Shown here piece by piece: positions 52,574 to 61,585 of a stretch of 64,000 nucleotides of DNA; the stretch's first letter is position 1; every line of letters starts with the position of its first letter. The DNA lies in the NCBI GenBank assembly GCA_963760225.1, contig CAVXCD010000002.1, positions 372,001 through 436,000 on the forward strand, written 5' to 3'. The notes under the pieces are model-generated. The model saw only the letters and a program-made list of their open reading frames with translations. It ran no database searches and was not told where the DNA came from. Made by a program: the position numbers and the translations under genes. This DNA is from 13-2-20CM-66-19 sp963760225 (GTDB taxonomy: Bacteria; Pseudomonadota; Gammaproteobacteria; Steroidobacterales; Steroidobacteraceae).

Positions 52574-54179
52574 GAGGCTGTGTGATAACTCGGGTTCGGA
52601 TCGGTAGTCAGGGCACCGATGGCGGTCGAGCCGAGCGGGCGCGCAGCACCCGCCGAGCGTGATCGGCCGAGCCGATCAGGCGCGAAGCGCCTCGATCAGC
52701 GGTCCGGTGCCCATGATTCTCATCACTCGCTTCAGGTTGTAGGCCAGAACGTGCAGGCCCATCTCGGCGCTGACCCTCGGTAGTCGTCTACTCAGGAAGT
52801 GGGTGGCGCCCATCCAGGCTTTGATGGTGCCGAACGGGTGCTCGGCCGTCTGTCGTCGCACCTGCATCCGCGTCGGATCCTGATCGAGCCGAGCCTGCAT
52901 CCTATCGAGCACAGCCTCGTGCTCCCAGCGACCGATGCGGCGGTAGTCGCTGGTCGTACACTTCGACCGTAGTGCACAACGCGGGCATGCCGAGGCCCAG
53001 TACTTGTAGATGTTCATGCCCTTCTCGACGCTCAGGAAGCGCCGAACGGCCCACTCGCCAGCAGGGCAGCGGTACGCATCGCGCTTGGCGTCGTAAGCGA
53101 AGTCGCTCTTGTCGTAACGGCCCTCAGCCTTGGCGCCCGATGTAAAGATCTTCGGTACCAGCGGCACGATGTCGGCATCCTCGCAGGCCTTGATCTCCTC
53201 GCCGCTGTAGTAGCCACGATCGGCGATCGCCGTCAGCTCCGTCGTGCCGAGCGCTTCACGGGCTGCCTCCGCCATTTTCTTGAGTTGATGGCGGTCGGAG
53301 CCCACGTTCGTGACCTCGTGCGCCACGATCAGATGGTGCTTCGTCTCGACCGCGGTCTGCACGTTGTAGCCGACGATGCCGGTGCCCTTGCCTTGGCTCA
53401 CCATCGAGCGCGCATCAGGATCGGTCAGCGACACTTGGCCGTCGGGCGAGGCTTCCATCTGCGCCTTCAGCCCTTCCAGCCGATGCATCTCGTCCTTCAG
53501 CGTCGCGATGCGCTCCTTCAGCCGTGTCGCACTGCGCGGGCTGCTCGGCGTCTCCTTGCGATCCATGCGATCAAGCTGCTGCAGGTATTCCGCAATGCTC
53601 TGCTCGATTAGCGCCATCCGCGTCTTCATCTTGCCCGGCGTGAAGTTGCGATCGCGGTGGTTCACCGCCTTGAACTTGCTGCCGTCGATCGCCACCGTCG
53701 CCTCGGTGAACAGACCCCAGCGACGACACAGCACGATGAACTCGCGGCAGACATTCTTGATCGCCGCGCCGTTCTGCGCCCTAAAGTCAGCCAGGGTCTT
53801 GAAGTCCGGGGCGAGCCGCCCAACCAGCCACATCAGCTCGAGGTTCCGACGCGCTTCGCGCTCCAGCCGGCGCGTCGACTGGATCCTGTTCAGGTACCCG
53901 TAGACGTAGATCTTGAGCATCGTCGCTGGGTGGTAACCCGGTCGGCCCGTGTCCGCCGGATCCACCCCGTCGAACCCGAGCGTTGCCAGGTCCAGCTCCG
54001 CCACGAACGCGTCAATGACGCGGACCGGGTTCTCTTCCGAGACGTACTCCTCGATCCGCTCCGGGAGCAGCCTCCCCTGGCACCGATCGGCCTCATCGAT
54101 GAACCTGCTCACAGCAGCCTCCCCGAGGAAGAATCCGACACGATCCTAGCGTTTCAACGTGACGTTTTCACACAGCCTC
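52574..54179 (-). mobile_element. complete IS1182-family insertion sequence
   Basis: A 12-base perfect terminal inverted repeat, GAGGCTGTGTGA at 52574-52585 and its complement at 54168-54179, encloses one intact transposase gene. GGCC flanks both ends, which fits a 4-base target duplication, but because GGCC is its own complement it could also be part of the terminal repeat. The element is about 1.6 kb and lies between an exported hydrolase and TIR copy 4. Confidence 0.85.
52676..54112 (-). CDS. IS1182-family transposase
   Basis: The 478-residue protein starts at GTG 54112 after GGGAGG. It has the N-terminal DUF772-type domain (YHPATMLKIYVYGYLNRIQS) and catalytic residues in TVAIDGSKFKAVNHRD (first Asp), LTAIADRGYYSGEEI (second Asp) and AEHPFGTIKAWMG (Glu). 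A C-terminal Cys cluster (CPRCALRSKC) typical of the family is present. No frameshift or stop interrupts it, so it may still be active. Confidence 0.93.
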   Translation of the reverse strand: MSRFIDEADRCQGRLLPERIEEYVSEENPVRVIDAFVAELDLATLGFDGVDPADTGRPGYHPATMLKIYVYGYLNRIQSTRRLEREARRNLELMWLVGRLAPDFKTLADFRAQNGAAIKNVCREFIVLCRRWGLFTEATVAIDGSKFKAVNHRDRNFTPGKMKTRMALIEQSIAEYLQQLDRMDRKETPSSPRSATRLKERIATLKDEMHRLEGLKAQMEASPDGQVSLTDPDARSMVSQGKGTGIVGYNVQTAVETKHHLIVAHEVTNVGSDRHQLKKMAEAAREALGTTELTAIADRGYYSGEEIKACEDADIVPLVPKIFTSGAKAEGRYDKSDFAYDAKRDAYRCPAGEWAVRRFLSVEKGMNIYKYWASACPRCALRSKCTTSDYRRIGRWEHEAVLDRMQARLDQDPTRMQVRRQTAEHPFGTIKAWMGATHFLSRRLPRVSAEMGLHVLAYNLKRVMRIMGTGPLIEALRA

Positions 54180-54295
54180 GGCCAGTTTGAGACGTTCGAG
54201 TAGACGAAATCGCGGCATAAAAGCGGCCGTTCACCGCTTGGGGTAGGCTACCGGGACGATGACGCAGAGCCCGTGAATGGCCGACCACCCCGAAG

Positions 54296-56386
54296 GTGAG
54301 TTTCATCGGGGAGCCACCGCGTGATGAGAGCACCGTGACCGACCCGGGCACGGCGGTATTTCTGAGCTACGCCTCGCAGGACGCGAAGGCGGCTCAGCGC
54401 ATTTGCGACGCACTGCGTGCGGCCGGCATTGGGGTGTTTCTCGATCAGAGCGAGCTGCGGGGCGGGGACGTTTGGGATCAGAAGATCCGGCGTCAGATCC
54501 AGGACTGCGCGCTCTTTATTCCCGTTATCTCGGCTTCCACTGCATCGCGACGTGAGGGCTACTTCCGGCTTGAGTGGGATCTTGCCGATAAGCGCAGCCA
54601 TATGATGGCGCGCGACACCGCCTTTATCGTGCCGGTGTCCTTGGATGCGACGCCAGGTGCAGGCACGGATGTGCCGGAGTCGTTTCATCGCGTGCAGTGG
54701 ACGCGGCTGCCCGTCGGCGAGACGCCCCCCGTTTTCGTCGAACGCATAAAGCGCCTGCTGTCCCCGGAGCCGTCACAGGATCCGACGGGGACGGCCCCGG
54801 CCGCCGCTCGCGTGGCTGCTGCGCCGACAACCCCAAAGCCCGTCCCGGCATCCTGGGCCTCGAAGGCGGTGCTCCTTGCGACGGTCGCCGTGGTCGTCAT
54901 CGCGCTCGGTTATCTCGCAGTCAACCGCCTCGTCCTCTCGAAGCGTGGCGCGGAGGTGGGCGCGGTCCCGGGATCCGCAGCTCAGAGCCCTCCCGCCGCC
55001 GCCTTCAACCCGCCGCCGCACTCGATCGCGGTGCTGCCGTTCGTGAACCTGAGCGGAGACAAAGAGCAGGAATACTTCTCCGACGGGCTCACCGAGGAGC
55101 TGCTCAACTCACTGGCCGAAATCAACGAGTTGCAGGTTGCCGCCCGCACATCATCCTTCTATTTCAAGGGCAAGGACGTTGATCTCGGTACGGTTGCCCA
55201 CAAGCTCAATGTCGGCGCTGTGCTCGAAGGGAGCGTCCGGCGCTCCGCGCACACCATCCGCATCACCGCGCAGTTGATCAATGCCGTCACGGGCTTTCAT
55301 CTATGGTCAAAAACCTATGACCGGGACTTGGGCGATGTGCTGAAACTTCAGACCGAGATCGCGACCGCGGTGGCGAGCGCTCTGAAAGTCACTCTACTCG
55401 GGGATGTCGCGGCCAAAGTCGAGCTCGGCGGGACGCGCAATCCGGACGCATTCGATGCCTATCTGCGCGGGGCAAAGGCGTACAGCTCGAGACACGAAGC
55501 CAAAGAGATCCCAGCCGCGATTGCCGCGTACACGGAAGCAATCCGCCTGGATCCGCACTATGCACTCGCGTTCGCCGCCCGATCGATCGCCTTTGCGACC
55601 GTCGCAGGGGAAGCCGCCACCGAAGCGGCGATGCATGAAGGCTTTGATAAGGCGCAAGCGGATGCCCGCCAGGCGCTCGCGCTTGCGCCGGATCTGGCCC
55701 AGGCACACCTCGCATCGGCGAACGTTTCTGAACTGGGAACTCTCGACTTCACGCAGGCGAGTGAAGCGTACGAGCGTGCTCTTGCGCTTGCGCCGGGCAA
55801 CGCAGAGGTCTTACGACTAAGCGGCAAATTTGCAGCCTATATGGGGCGCTTCGATGCGGGCGTTGCGGCCGCCCGGCGCGCCGTCGTGCTCGACCCGCTC
55901 GCTCGCGCCAGCCACAGTGTGCTCGGACGGACGCTGTATGTGGCCCATCGCTATCAGCAGGCGGTTGCGGCTCTTGCGGAAGTCCTCAGGCTTGACCCCG
56001 ACTACAAGGACACCTACGCCCATCGCGGGTTCGCCTATTACGGGCTCGGGGATCTGCAGAGCGCGCGCGCCTCATGCGAGACGCAGCCGGACTATTGGGG
56101 GAATCAATATTGCCTGGCAGTAATCTACGACAGGCTCGGCCGGCACGCGGATGCGGAAGCCGAGCTTGCGAAAATGCAGAGCGTAGTCGGCGATACCGCG
56201 TCGTACCAGTACGCCACGATCTACGCGCAGTGGGGCGATCGGGCCCAGGCGCTCGAATGGCTCGAGAGGGCACTGAGAGTGCGGGATCCGGGCCTGGAGA
56301 TGCTGAAGACCGACGCGCTCCTGGACCCCTTACGCAAAGAGCCGCGCTTCCAGGCAATCGAGCGGGAGTTGAAGTTTCCGAGCTAA
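54296..56386 (+). CDS. TIR - transmembrane - TolB-like - TPR protein, copy 4
   Basis: The frame is open from GTG 54296 (696 residues). The GTG at 54335 aligns with the starts of copies 3 and 5 and may be the true one. The TIR domain (18-155) reads VFLSYASQDAKAAQRICDAL, FLDQSELRGGDVWD and REGYFRLEW, with candidate NADase Glu93. A membrane helix (about 190-208: AVLLATVAVVVIALGYLAV) precedes the TolB-like domain (241-365) and TPR repeats, ending RFQAIERELKFPS. DNA at 55019-55101 is identical to that in copy 1. The gene lies 117 bases from the IS1182-family element, which could affect its promoter. Confidence 0.88.
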   Translation: MSFIGEPPRDESTVTDPGTAVFLSYASQDAKAAQRICDALRAAGIGVFLDQSELRGGDVWDQKIRRQIQDCALFIPVISASTASRREGYFRLEWDLADKRSHMMARDTAFIVPVSLDATPGAGTDVPESFHRVQWTRLPVGETPPVFVERIKRLLSPEPSQDPTGTAPAAARVAAAPTTPKPVPASWASKAVLLATVAVVVIALGYLAVNRLVLSKRGAEVGAVPGSAAQSPPAAAFNPPPHSIAVLPFVNLSGDKEQEYFSDGLTEELLNSLAEINELQVAARTSSFYFKGKDVDLGTVAHKLNVGAVLEGSVRRSAHTIRITAQLINAVTGFHLWSKTYDRDLGDVLKLQTEIATAVASALKVTLLGDVAAKVELGGTRNPDAFDAYLRGAKAYSSRHEAKEIPAAIAAYTEAIRLDPHYALAFAARSIAFATVAGEAATEAAMHEGFDKAQADARQALALAPDLAQAHLASANVSELGTLDFTQASEAYERALALAPGNAEVLRLSGKFAAYMGRFDAGVAAARRAVVLDPLARASHSVLGRTLYVAHRYQQAVAALAEVLRLDPDYKDTYAHRGFAYYGLGDLQSARASCETQPDYWGNQYCLAVIYDRLGRHADAEAELAKMQSVVGDTASYQYATIYAQWGDRAQALEWLERALRVRDPGLEMLKTDALLDPLRKEPRFQAIERELKFPS

Positions 56387-56432
56387 CTGTCTCGGCGCGC
56401 TTCCCGAAACCGGACGGTCGCGAGAGGCAGCT

Positions 56433-56482
56433 CAGGGTCACTTGCGCTCACTCACGGACGCATTCGGGGCGTCGCCCGCTAA
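56433..56482 (+). repeat. dispersed intergenic repeat type 1, copy C
   Basis: CAGGGTCACTTGCGCTCACT followed by CACGGACGCATTCGGGGCG matches copies A, B and D. It starts 46 bases after the TIR copy 4 stop and lies just before the ArsR operon. Confidence 0.8.
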
Positions 56483-56527
56483 ATCCCCCCCTTGCATGCC
56501 GCCAATCTGTGTTGCATACTGAACTAT

Positions 56528-56893
56528 ATGGTTCAGTATTCCCAGACCCACTTCGATGCCTCGTTCGCCGCGCTCTCGGACGCCACCCGCCGTGGCGTTC
56601 TGGAGCAGCTCGGGCGTGCAGACGCTTCAATAACGGATCTTGCCGAGAAATTCCACATGACCCTCACCGGCATGAAGAAGCATGTCGCCGTCTTGGAGCA
56701 GGCGGGGCTCGTCACCACGGAGAAGATCGGGCGCGTGCGGACCTGCAGGCTCGGCCTGCGCCGGCTGGAGGAAGAGGCGGCATGGATCGAGAGGTACCGC
56801 CAACTCTGGGACGCACGGTTCGACGAGCTGGACAGGGTTGTTGAAGAACTGAAACGGCAGGAGAAAGTCGATGGACGCAAGAAGAGAAACTGA
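56528..56893 (+). CDS. ArsR-family winged-helix regulator
   Basis: I chose ATG 56528 over the in-frame ATG at 56492. The 121-residue protein has the ArsR helix-turn-helix (FAALSDATRRGVLEQLGRAD, ITDLAEKFHMTLTGMKKHVA, LEQAGLVTTEKIGRVRTCRL). There is no metal-binding Cys cluster in the recognition helix. It belongs to the group paired with SRPBCC/AHSA1 genes, and the next gene overlaps it by 23 bases. Confidence 0.9.
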   Translation: MVQYSQTHFDASFAALSDATRRGVLEQLGRADASITDLAEKFHMTLTGMKKHVAVLEQAGLVTTEKIGRVRTCRLGLRRLEEEAAWIERYRQLWDARFDELDRVVEELKRQEKVDGRKKRN

Positions 56894-57407
56894 GTCGACC
56901 CCCATGAAGGGCCGTACGACGGTGGAACGGAAGTCCGAGCGAGAGCTGGTCGTTACGCGAACCTTCAATGCCCCTGCGCGCATCGTATTCGATGCCTGGA
57001 CCAAGCCCGACGCGCTCAAGCGGTGGTGGGCACCAAAGTCGTTTGGGATATTCTTCATTTCCTGCGAGGCCGATGTTCGTGCAGGGGGCAGCTACCGTTT
57101 TGTGTTCGGCCACCCTGCCTCGGAGCAGCCTATGGAGTTCTTCGGTAGGTACATCGAAGTGACGCCGCACTCCCGCCTCGTCTGGACGAATGACGAAGGT
57201 GGCGAAGGCGGGGCTGTCACCACGGTGACCTTCGAACAACGAGGTGCCGAGACCCTGGTTGTCATGCATGACCTCTATCCCTCGAAGGAAGCTCTTGACG
57301 GTGCCATCGCTTCTGGGAGTACAAGTGGGTTTAGCGAGGCGTTCGCGCAACTGGACGAACTTCTCGTCACCCCGGGCGCGAGCGTCGAGCGTACCCACTT
57401 CTCTTGA
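56871..57407 (+). CDS. SRPBCC/AHSA1-domain protein
   Basis: The 178-residue protein overlaps the ArsR gene end by 23 bases. It has the AHSA1-like pattern VVTRTFNAPARIVFDAWTKP, LKRWWAPKSFG, FFGRYIEVTPHSRLVWTNDE and VTFEQRGAETLVVMHDLYPS. SRPBCC folds bind hydrophobic ligands in a deep pocket. ArsR-SRPBCC pairs are very common and the ligand is rarely known. Confidence 0.9.
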   Translation: MDARRETESTPMKGRTTVERKSERELVVTRTFNAPARIVFDAWTKPDALKRWWAPKSFGIFFISCEADVRAGGSYRFVFGHPASEQPMEFFGRYIEVTPHSRLVWTNDEGGEGGAVTTVTFEQRGAETLVVMHDLYPSKEALDGAIASGSTSGFSEAFAQLDELLVTPGASVERTHFS

Positions 57408-57421
57408 GGAAGAGTCAAGTC

Positions 57422-57886
57422 ATGGCCACTCGCAAGCCTAGCCCCAACGCGCAGTTTTCCGCGTTCGTGTCGCGGTTCTCGCCCGAGATCGTCGCGCTGG
57501 CAAAGCGGTGTCTGCCCAAAATACGCCGCGCTATCCCTTGCCCTTATCAGCTCGTTTACGAGTACTCCAACTCCCTCGTGGTGGCGTTCGGTATGTCCGA
57601 GCGCGGCTACGAGGCCATCGTCGCCATTGCTATCTTTCCGCGCTGGGTCCGGCTGTACTTCGACAAGTCCCTCCCTGATCCTAAAGGCCTTCTCAAGGGT
57701 TCTGGCGCCAAAGTACGCAGCGTAACCATCAAGGCAGCATCAGACCTCGATCACGCGGATATCCAGGCACTATTCAAGGCAGCGATCAAGCGCTCCGGGG
57801 TTACCTTTCCGAAGACCCGCTCGACGCGCATGGTCATCAAGTCGACGTCGACGAAGCAGGGACCGCCGCGACCCGCGCACGCCTAA
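57422..57886 (+). CDS. DUF1801/YdhG-like protein
   Basis: I chose ATG 57422 (GAGGAAG upstream). The 154-residue protein shows the YdhG/DUF1801-like layout: an N-terminal helix, then AIPCPYQLVYEYSNSLVVAF, YEAIVAIAIFPRWVRLYFDK and a basic tail (KSTSTKQGPPRPAHA). It is the third gene of the ArsR-SRPBCC operon, 14 bases behind the second. This grouping is frequent. The biochemical role is unknown. Confidence 0.78.
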   Translation: MATRKPSPNAQFSAFVSRFSPEIVALAKRCLPKIRRAIPCPYQLVYEYSNSLVVAFGMSERGYEAIVAIAIFPRWVRLYFDKSLPDPKGLLKGSGAKVRSVTIKAASDLDHADIQALFKAAIKRSGVTFPKTRSTRMVIKSTSTKQGPPRPAHA

Positions 57887-58142
57887 CCCCGCGCTGCACC
57901 GAACCGAGCGAGTCATCGCGAGTCGCGGCGCAGGCGCGCTCATCTATCTTTGTTACGCTGTGCGATCGCGTTAGACGGTCAATCTGTGATCGAGTTATGG
58001 CAGTGGGCTGCCAAATGATTGACCTCAATGAGTGATAGCCTTATTGCGACCTGTTCCGTACGCCGAATGGACCAATCCTTCCCTTGGACGATTCCCCAAA
58101 GGTCGAAAGAAAGGGCGTTCGCAGCCCTGCACACACCGAGAG

Positions 58143-60011
58143 TCAAGAGCCCGTTTCGGAGCCGGTGCCATCAGCCGCAATGCGCAGTTCGGCGGCCGCG
58201 ACCATCGCATTGAAACGCGGATCATCACGGAGGGGATCGAGGTCCGGATCGACTTTGGCGTGCTTCAGGAAGCCACTGGCCACCGTTTCGAAAAAAGGAC
58301 CGAGCAGTTCGAGTGCGGTGTCGACGTCCGGTGGTTTTATGAAAGACGTCAGGCTGCAGGCGAAGTTATAGCGTGCATTCATGTTGTCCGGATCAATCAG
58401 CAGGGCACGGCTGATCCAATCCTTGGCGCGTTCAGCCTCCCCCAGAGTCGCCAGCGCAATGGCGCCGGAGCCCATGGCCGTTGCATTGTTCGGATCCTGC
58501 GCCAGCATCTTCTCGACTCGGGAGAGGTTGATTCGCGCAACCCGCAGGGCAGCCTGGTAATTTCTGAGGGCCGTGTAACAGGTGAGCAGCATGGTCCCGG
58601 AATTCAGATCCGTCTCCATCAGACTCATTGACTTTTCGTAATAGCGAATGGCCTCCTCCAGCCGTTGCTGCCGGAAGCGCAAATACGCCACTGCTCTGTT
58701 GACCTCGTAGGACTCCGGGTCCAGACGCAGCGCGATCTTGATCTCGTCGGCCGCCTCATCATGACGACCGTGCTGGGCGAGGATTCTAGCCTTAACGGCA
58801 TGGGCCTCGGCCAGAGCGCCATCCAGTGCTAGCGCCCGTTCAACTGACGCCAAGCCGTCATCGCTATTCTTGCCAAGTTCGAACCGCAGGGTCATCTGTC
58901 CAATGGCCAGCAGCGCCCAGGCACGCGAATAACTCGGGTCGATTTCGGTGGCACGCTTGCACAGGCGGACGATCGCCTCTGCGCGCCGCGCATCGGCATT
59001 ATTTCCAGTGACGTAGGACTGTCGCGCCATGAGATAAAGATTGTAGGCCTCGACATTGTCCGTGCCGCGCTGCTCAATCGCCTTCTTCTCCTCGGGCAGG
59101 AGCTTGAGTTTCAGGGCCTTGACGATGGATTCGGAGATTTCGTCCTGCAGCGTGAAGATGTCGTTCAGGTCACGATCGTAGCGCTCGGCCCAGAGGTGAT
59201 CGTTGGTCGTTCCATCGACCAATTGGGCGGTGATGCGTACGCGACCGCCTGCCTTGCGCACGCTTCCTTCCAGGACGTGGCCGACCTTGAGCTCGCGCGC
59301 GAGTTTCGGGATATCAACATGCTTACCCTTGTACATGAAGGCACTGTTGCGCGACACGACTGCCAGCGCAGAAACCTTGCTCAGATCGGTGATGATGTCC
59401 TCGCTGATGCCGTCGCTGAAATACTCCTGCTCCTGATCACCACTCATGTTGGCGAAGGGCAGGACAACGATCGAGGGCTTGACCACGGCTGCGCGACTCG
59501 GCTCCGGCAGCGGCGGAACGGCACCGGACACTGGACTCGCTGGCGGTCGAGTCGTTGTCGACACATCGGGCGACAGCAGACGCCGCACTCGTTCAACAAA
59601 GGCAGGCGGCGTTTTGCCTGCGGGTAGGCGCGTCCACTGCACCCGCTGAAACGACTCCGGTACGTCTGCGCCTGCGTCGGGAGTCGCGTCCAAGCACACC
59701 GGCACAACGAACACACGGTTGCGCGCCATCATGTGGGTGCGCTGATCGGCAAGATTCCACTCCAGCCGAAAATAGCCTTCATGCCGCGACGCCGTGTTGG
59801 CCGAGATGACGGGGATGAAAAGCGCGCAGTCGTGGATCTCGCGCCGGATCTTATGGTCCCAGACGTCTCCGCCCCGAAGCTCACTCTGGTCGAGGAACAC
59901 CTCGATGCCTGCCGCACGCAGTGCCTCGCAAATCCTCTGCGCAGCCTCCGCATCCTCGGATGCATAGCTTAGAAATACTGCGTGCGATGGCTCAGTCACC
60001 GACGGGACCAC
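58143..60011 (-). CDS. TIR - TolB-like - TPR protein, copy 5 (hybrid, soluble)
   Basis: The 622-residue protein starts at GTG 60011; a second GTG four codons later aligns with paralogues. The TIR head (10-145: VFLSYASEDAEAAQRICEAL, FLDQSELRGGDVWD, HEGYFRLEW, Glu84) is closest to copies 3 and 4. After a short linker without a membrane helix, the TolB-like domain (182-305: IVVLPFANMSGDQEQEYFSD, VLEGSVRKAGGRVRI, LWAERYDRDLNDIFTLQDEI) and TPR part (ALDGALAEAHAVKARILAQH) are of the type seen behind adenylate cyclases. They are unlike the bodies of copies 1, 3 and 4. It is convergent with the DUF1801 gene. Confidence 0.87.
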   Translation of the reverse strand: MVPSVTEPSHAVFLSYASEDAEAAQRICEALRAAGIEVFLDQSELRGGDVWDHKIRREIHDCALFIPVISANTASRHEGYFRLEWNLADQRTHMMARNRVFVVPVCLDATPDAGADVPESFQRVQWTRLPAGKTPPAFVERVRRLLSPDVSTTTRPPASPVSGAVPPLPEPSRAAVVKPSIVVLPFANMSGDQEQEYFSDGISEDIITDLSKVSALAVVSRNSAFMYKGKHVDIPKLARELKVGHVLEGSVRKAGGRVRITAQLVDGTTNDHLWAERYDRDLNDIFTLQDEISESIVKALKLKLLPEEKKAIEQRGTDNVEAYNLYLMARQSYVTGNNADARRAEAIVRLCKRATEIDPSYSRAWALLAIGQMTLRFELGKNSDDGLASVERALALDGALAEAHAVKARILAQHGRHDEAADEIKIALRLDPESYEVNRAVAYLRFRQQRLEEAIRYYEKSMSLMETDLNSGTMLLTCYTALRNYQAALRVARINLSRVEKMLAQDPNNATAMGSGAIALATLGEAERAKDWISRALLIDPDNMNARYNFACSLTSFIKPPDVDTALELLGPFFETVASGFLKHAKVDPDLDPLRDDPRFNAMVAAAELRIAADGTGSETGS

Positions 60012-60139
60012 CCTTGACAGATCGCCGGAGGTCGTCTCACTGCCTCCGCAGGCAGTAGCTTAGCCCAAGTGGCTAAGTTTGGCCGAGATCGACCGGCCAC
60101 GCGGTCAATGTCCGCTCCCTTACTCTTGAACAGCAGCTA

Positions 60140-61381
60140 TTGGGAGAGTCGTCCGACCGCTCCGGGTCAGTTGCGGTCACTCACGCTGTTTCGGCGCTGT
60201 TGCTTTGCACGTTCGGCCTTCCCGGGCTCGCAGAAAATAGCATGCCACCAACAGGACACTATCTGTTCGCTTGGACAGGCGATGCCGATAAAAAGGGTAA
60301 TGATTTTCTGGCCGTCATTGATGCAGACCCTGCATCTGCTACATATGGCCGGCTGGTTACTACCCTCGCGACCGATCAACAGTCCGTGCGGATCCATCAC
60401 ACAGAATACGTGATGCCGGCCAGCGGAATGTTGTTCGCCAATGACCATGACGTGGGCCGAACCTTCATTTTCGATGTCAACGATCCCCTGCATCCGAGAA
60501 TTGTGACGTCATTTACGGACATGGACGGATACATGCATCCGCATTCCTACGTGCGCCTTCCCAACGGGCACGTGCTCGCGACGTTCCAGCATTCGCATCA
60601 TGCCGGAATGGCCGGTCAGATGGGCGCCTCCGGTGGCCTTGTGGAGATTGATGACAGCGGCAAGGTAATTCGCTCCGCCAGTAACGCGGATCCTGCATTC
60701 ACTGATGCCCTGTTGATGCCCTATGGCCTTGTTGTCCTTCCCGACGAAGACCGCGTCATATCGACCAATTCCTCTATGCACAATGAAGATTTATTCAGCG
60801 GAGTCACCTATCAGATATGGCGTCTTTCCGACCTGAAACTTTTGAAAACTGCCAGGTTCGACATCGGCGCTAATGGGTACGCCCACATCGCTCCAGAAGA
60901 GCCGCGCCGCGCTGCGGATGGCTCAATTTTCGTGCAGACCTTGGGTTGTGGAATGGAGCGAATCACGGGTGTAACGGCTACGGAGCCATCTTCCAAGCTG
61001 GTCCATACCTTTCCCGGCAACTGGTGCGGCGTGCCGACGATCGTGGGGCATTATTTTGTCGAAAGCGTTCCTGCCATTTACGGCTTGATTGTCATGGACA
61101 TCGCGAAGCCTGCCCACCCGGTTGAAGTCTCCAGGCTGACACTGGATGTGGGGTTCTCTACGCACTGGACTGGATGGGACACAAAGACGCATCGTTTGGT
61201 GGTTACGGGCTCGGCGGGGCGGCTTTACTTGGTGAAGCTCGACGAAAACGCGGGAGTGCTGGCCGTGGACACGGCATTCCACGACGCCAATGGCAAACCA
61301 GGCTTTGATTTCGCCAACCGGGAGTGGCCGCATGGCTGGAAGGGGACAGGGCAGCCGCATGGCGTGGTGTTCTCGCGCTAA
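60140..61381 (+). CDS. selenium-binding protein 56 (SBP56)/methanethiol-oxidase-like beta-propeller protein, exported
   Basis: The chain RIHHTEYVMPASGMLFANDH, GYMHPHSYVRLPNGHVLATF, ALLMPYGLVVLPDEDRVIST and FSTHWTGWDTKTHRLVV follows SBP56-like propellers, with conserved His residues that would bind a metal in methanethiol oxidases. A hydrophobic export-like segment (AVSALLLCTFGLPGLAENS) is present. Its first residues are encoded by the type 1 repeat copy D, and the only in-frame start there is TTG 60140. The natural start or promoter may therefore have been altered by the repeat. The protein is shorter than typical SBP56. Confidence 0.72.
   Translation: MGESSDRSGSVAVTHAVSALLLCTFGLPGLAENSMPPTGHYLFAWTGDADKKGNDFLAVIDADPASATYGRLVTTLATDQQSVRIHHTEYVMPASGMLFANDHDVGRTFIFDVNDPLHPRIVTSFTDMDGYMHPHSYVRLPNGHVLATFQHSHHAGMAGQMGASGGLVEIDDSGKVIRSASNADPAFTDALLMPYGLVVLPDEDRVISTNSSMHNEDLFSGVTYQIWRLSDLKLLKTARFDIGANGYAHIAPEEPRRAADGSIFVQTLGCGMERITGVTATEPSSKLVHTFPGNWCGVPTIVGHYFVESVPAIYGLIVMDIAKPAHPVEVSRLTLDVGFSTHWTGWDTKTHRLVVTGSAGRLYLVKLDENAGVLAVDTAFHDANGKPGFDFANREWPHGWKGTGQPHGVVFSR
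60162..60185 (+). repeat. dispersed intergenic repeat type 1, copy D (partial)
   Basis: CCGGGTCAGTTGCGGTCACT followed by CACG matches the left part of copies A-C and then stops abruptly, running into the signal-peptide codons of the SBP56-like gene. The left flank (GTCCGACCGCTC) also resembles the flanks of the other copies. Confidence 0.7.
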
Positions 61382-61585
61382 GTCCGGATATAGGCATTCG
61401 CGACTGCGAACGGCCGCTGCTGAATTGACCCAGACTAATGGCCCGGTCAGCGACGTCGACCCCGACCTCGAGCGGTCCGCTCCTGACCTGAAGCCCCCTC
61501 GCGACTGATCCGGAAGCGGCCATTGGGGTTCATGTAAGCTGCCGCCCGTTCCGACGCCCTTCGGTCGGTGACGAGAGGAGAGCCT

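Noticed and set aside
52676..54112. Long plus-strand frames within the IS element
   Set aside because: These are antisense of the transposase; inverted ends and DDE residues fix the minus-strand reading.
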